From: Flavobacteriales bacterium
Lineage (GTDB): Bacteria > Bacteroidota > Bacteroidia > Flavobacteriales > Flavobacteriaceae
NCBI GenBank assembly: GCA_027008965.1
Contig: JALVDN010000037.1
Location: 1-5,225, forward strand
Reading direction: 5' to 3'
DNA length: 5,225 bases
A program made the translations under genes and the position numbers. The notes beneath the pieces are model-generated. The model was not told the origin of the DNA, did no database searches, and was given only the letters and a program-made list of their open reading frames with translations. Positions 4,710 to 5,225 of the stretch are shown here, in pieces (the stretch's first letter is position 1; the number at the start of each line of letters is the position of its first letter).

Positions 4710-5224
4710 TTTTTGTCAGGATAAAAATCATCCCATTCTTTGGGTTTGGGGGCATGCAGTTTTCCAACTGAATTGGCCACCAGGGTGGAAACAGTGGCAT
4801 CGCCGGTTACATTGATGACGGTTCGCATCATGTCGAGCGGACGATCCACAGCAAATATCAATGCCAAAGCCATGGGGAGTTTTTCGGCCGGGAAACCCAA
4901 GGCTTCCAAAACGATGATAAGCATCACCATGCCGGCTCCCGGCACGGCGGCCGCTCCTATAGAGGCCAACAAAGCCGTGAGTATGATAGTGAGTTGATTG
5001 GTAAAAGTCATCCCTTCGGGCCAAAAAATGCCGAGTATAAAAACGGCGGCAACGGCTTGATATAAGCTGGTTCCGTCCATATTTACGGTGGCGCCTACGG
5101 GTAATACAAATCCCGCCACTTCTTTGTCAACGCCTACATGTTCTTCCACACGTTCCATGGTGACGGGCAAAGTGGCGGCACTTGAACTGGTGGAAAAAGC
5201 CAATAATTGCGCCGGGGATATTTG
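4706..5224 (-). CDS. Dicarboxylate/amino acid:cation symporter, glutamate/aspartate type (N-terminal part outside window)
   Basis: The frame is open to the right edge; the visible 172 residues are the C-terminal transport core of an SLC1/DAACS carrier. Numbering from the first full codon: the serine-rich tip of re-entrant loop HP1 (AFSTSSSAATLPVT, 9-22), the TM7 cation site NMDGT (48-52), the HP2 tip AAAVPGAGMVML (about 91-102), and TM8 with DRPLDMMRTVINVTGD (127-142). By comparison with the archaeal homologue GltPh, Asp131, Arg134, Thr135 and Asn138 match the residues that hold the substrate and its side-chain carboxylate. The arginine favours glutamate/aspartate over neutral amino acids. 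Transport would be across the inner membrane, driven by sodium or proton gradients. The C-terminus is short and charged (KEWDDFYPDKK). It is the first visible gene of the operon; the promoter is beyond the window. The TTG near 5203 is internal, not a start. Confidence 0.95.
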   Translation of the reverse strand, partial: QISPAQLLAFSTSSSAATLPVTMERVEEHVGVDKEVAGFVLPVGATVNMDGTSLYQAVAAVFILGIFWPEGMTFTNQLTIILTALLASIGAAAVPGAGMVMLIIVLEALGFPAEKLPMALALIFAVDRPLDMMRTVINVTGDATVSTLVANSVGKLHAPKPKEWDDFYPDKK

Positions 5225-5225
5225 T

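Overview
The window reads as a chromosomal segment from a member of the Bacteroidota. Four things support this. The first gene carries tandem DUF5689-type domains and a choice-of-anchor-J-type C-terminus, families largely confined to this phylum. One promoter matches the phylum's TTG-N20-TAnnTTTG pattern. Genes start from A-rich leaders with little Shine-Dalgarno signal. The MGMT-like protein has the PAHRV form I associate with this phylum. Genus cannot be judged from the sequence.

Layout. (1) Positions 2-1813, plus strand: 3' part of a large secreted or surface protein with one partial and one complete DUF5689-like unit and a C-terminal jelly-roll-like domain, followed by an intrinsic terminator. 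(2) Positions 1884-2361, minus strand: an orphan 132-residue membrane protein, convergent with the first gene and with its own terminator. (3) Positions 2473-3112, minus strand: a compact small-peptide locus. It has a strong Bacteroidota-type promoter, a Cys-rich 91-100 residue protein resembling a ribosomally made natural-product (RiPP) precursor but lacking an ATG, a 55-residue GldL-like two-helix membrane protein 14 nt downstream, and a perfect 11-bp inverted repeat just after the last stop. Two identical 15-nt pseudo-palindromes lie upstream of the promoter. (4) Positions 3113-4000: about 890 bases with no convincing gene. They hold a set of competing inverted repeats (3541-3695) and a G+C-rich, hairpin-rich, REP-like element (about 3785-3990). 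(5) Positions 4001-5225, minus strand: an overlapping three-gene operon, read from the right edge: a glutamate/aspartate-type sodium or proton symporter (partial), an alkyltransferase-like protein whose catalytic cysteine is replaced by alanine, and a small SpoIIAA/STAS-like protein.

The best candidate for something undescribed is the small-peptide locus at 2473-3209 (twin operator-like sites, promoter, Cys-rich precursor-like peptide, small membrane protein, hairpin). No modification enzyme or exporter is visible in the window, so its function remains inference. The three genes at the right end probably share one transcript (stop/start overlaps of 4 and 14 nt), but a common pathway is not evident.
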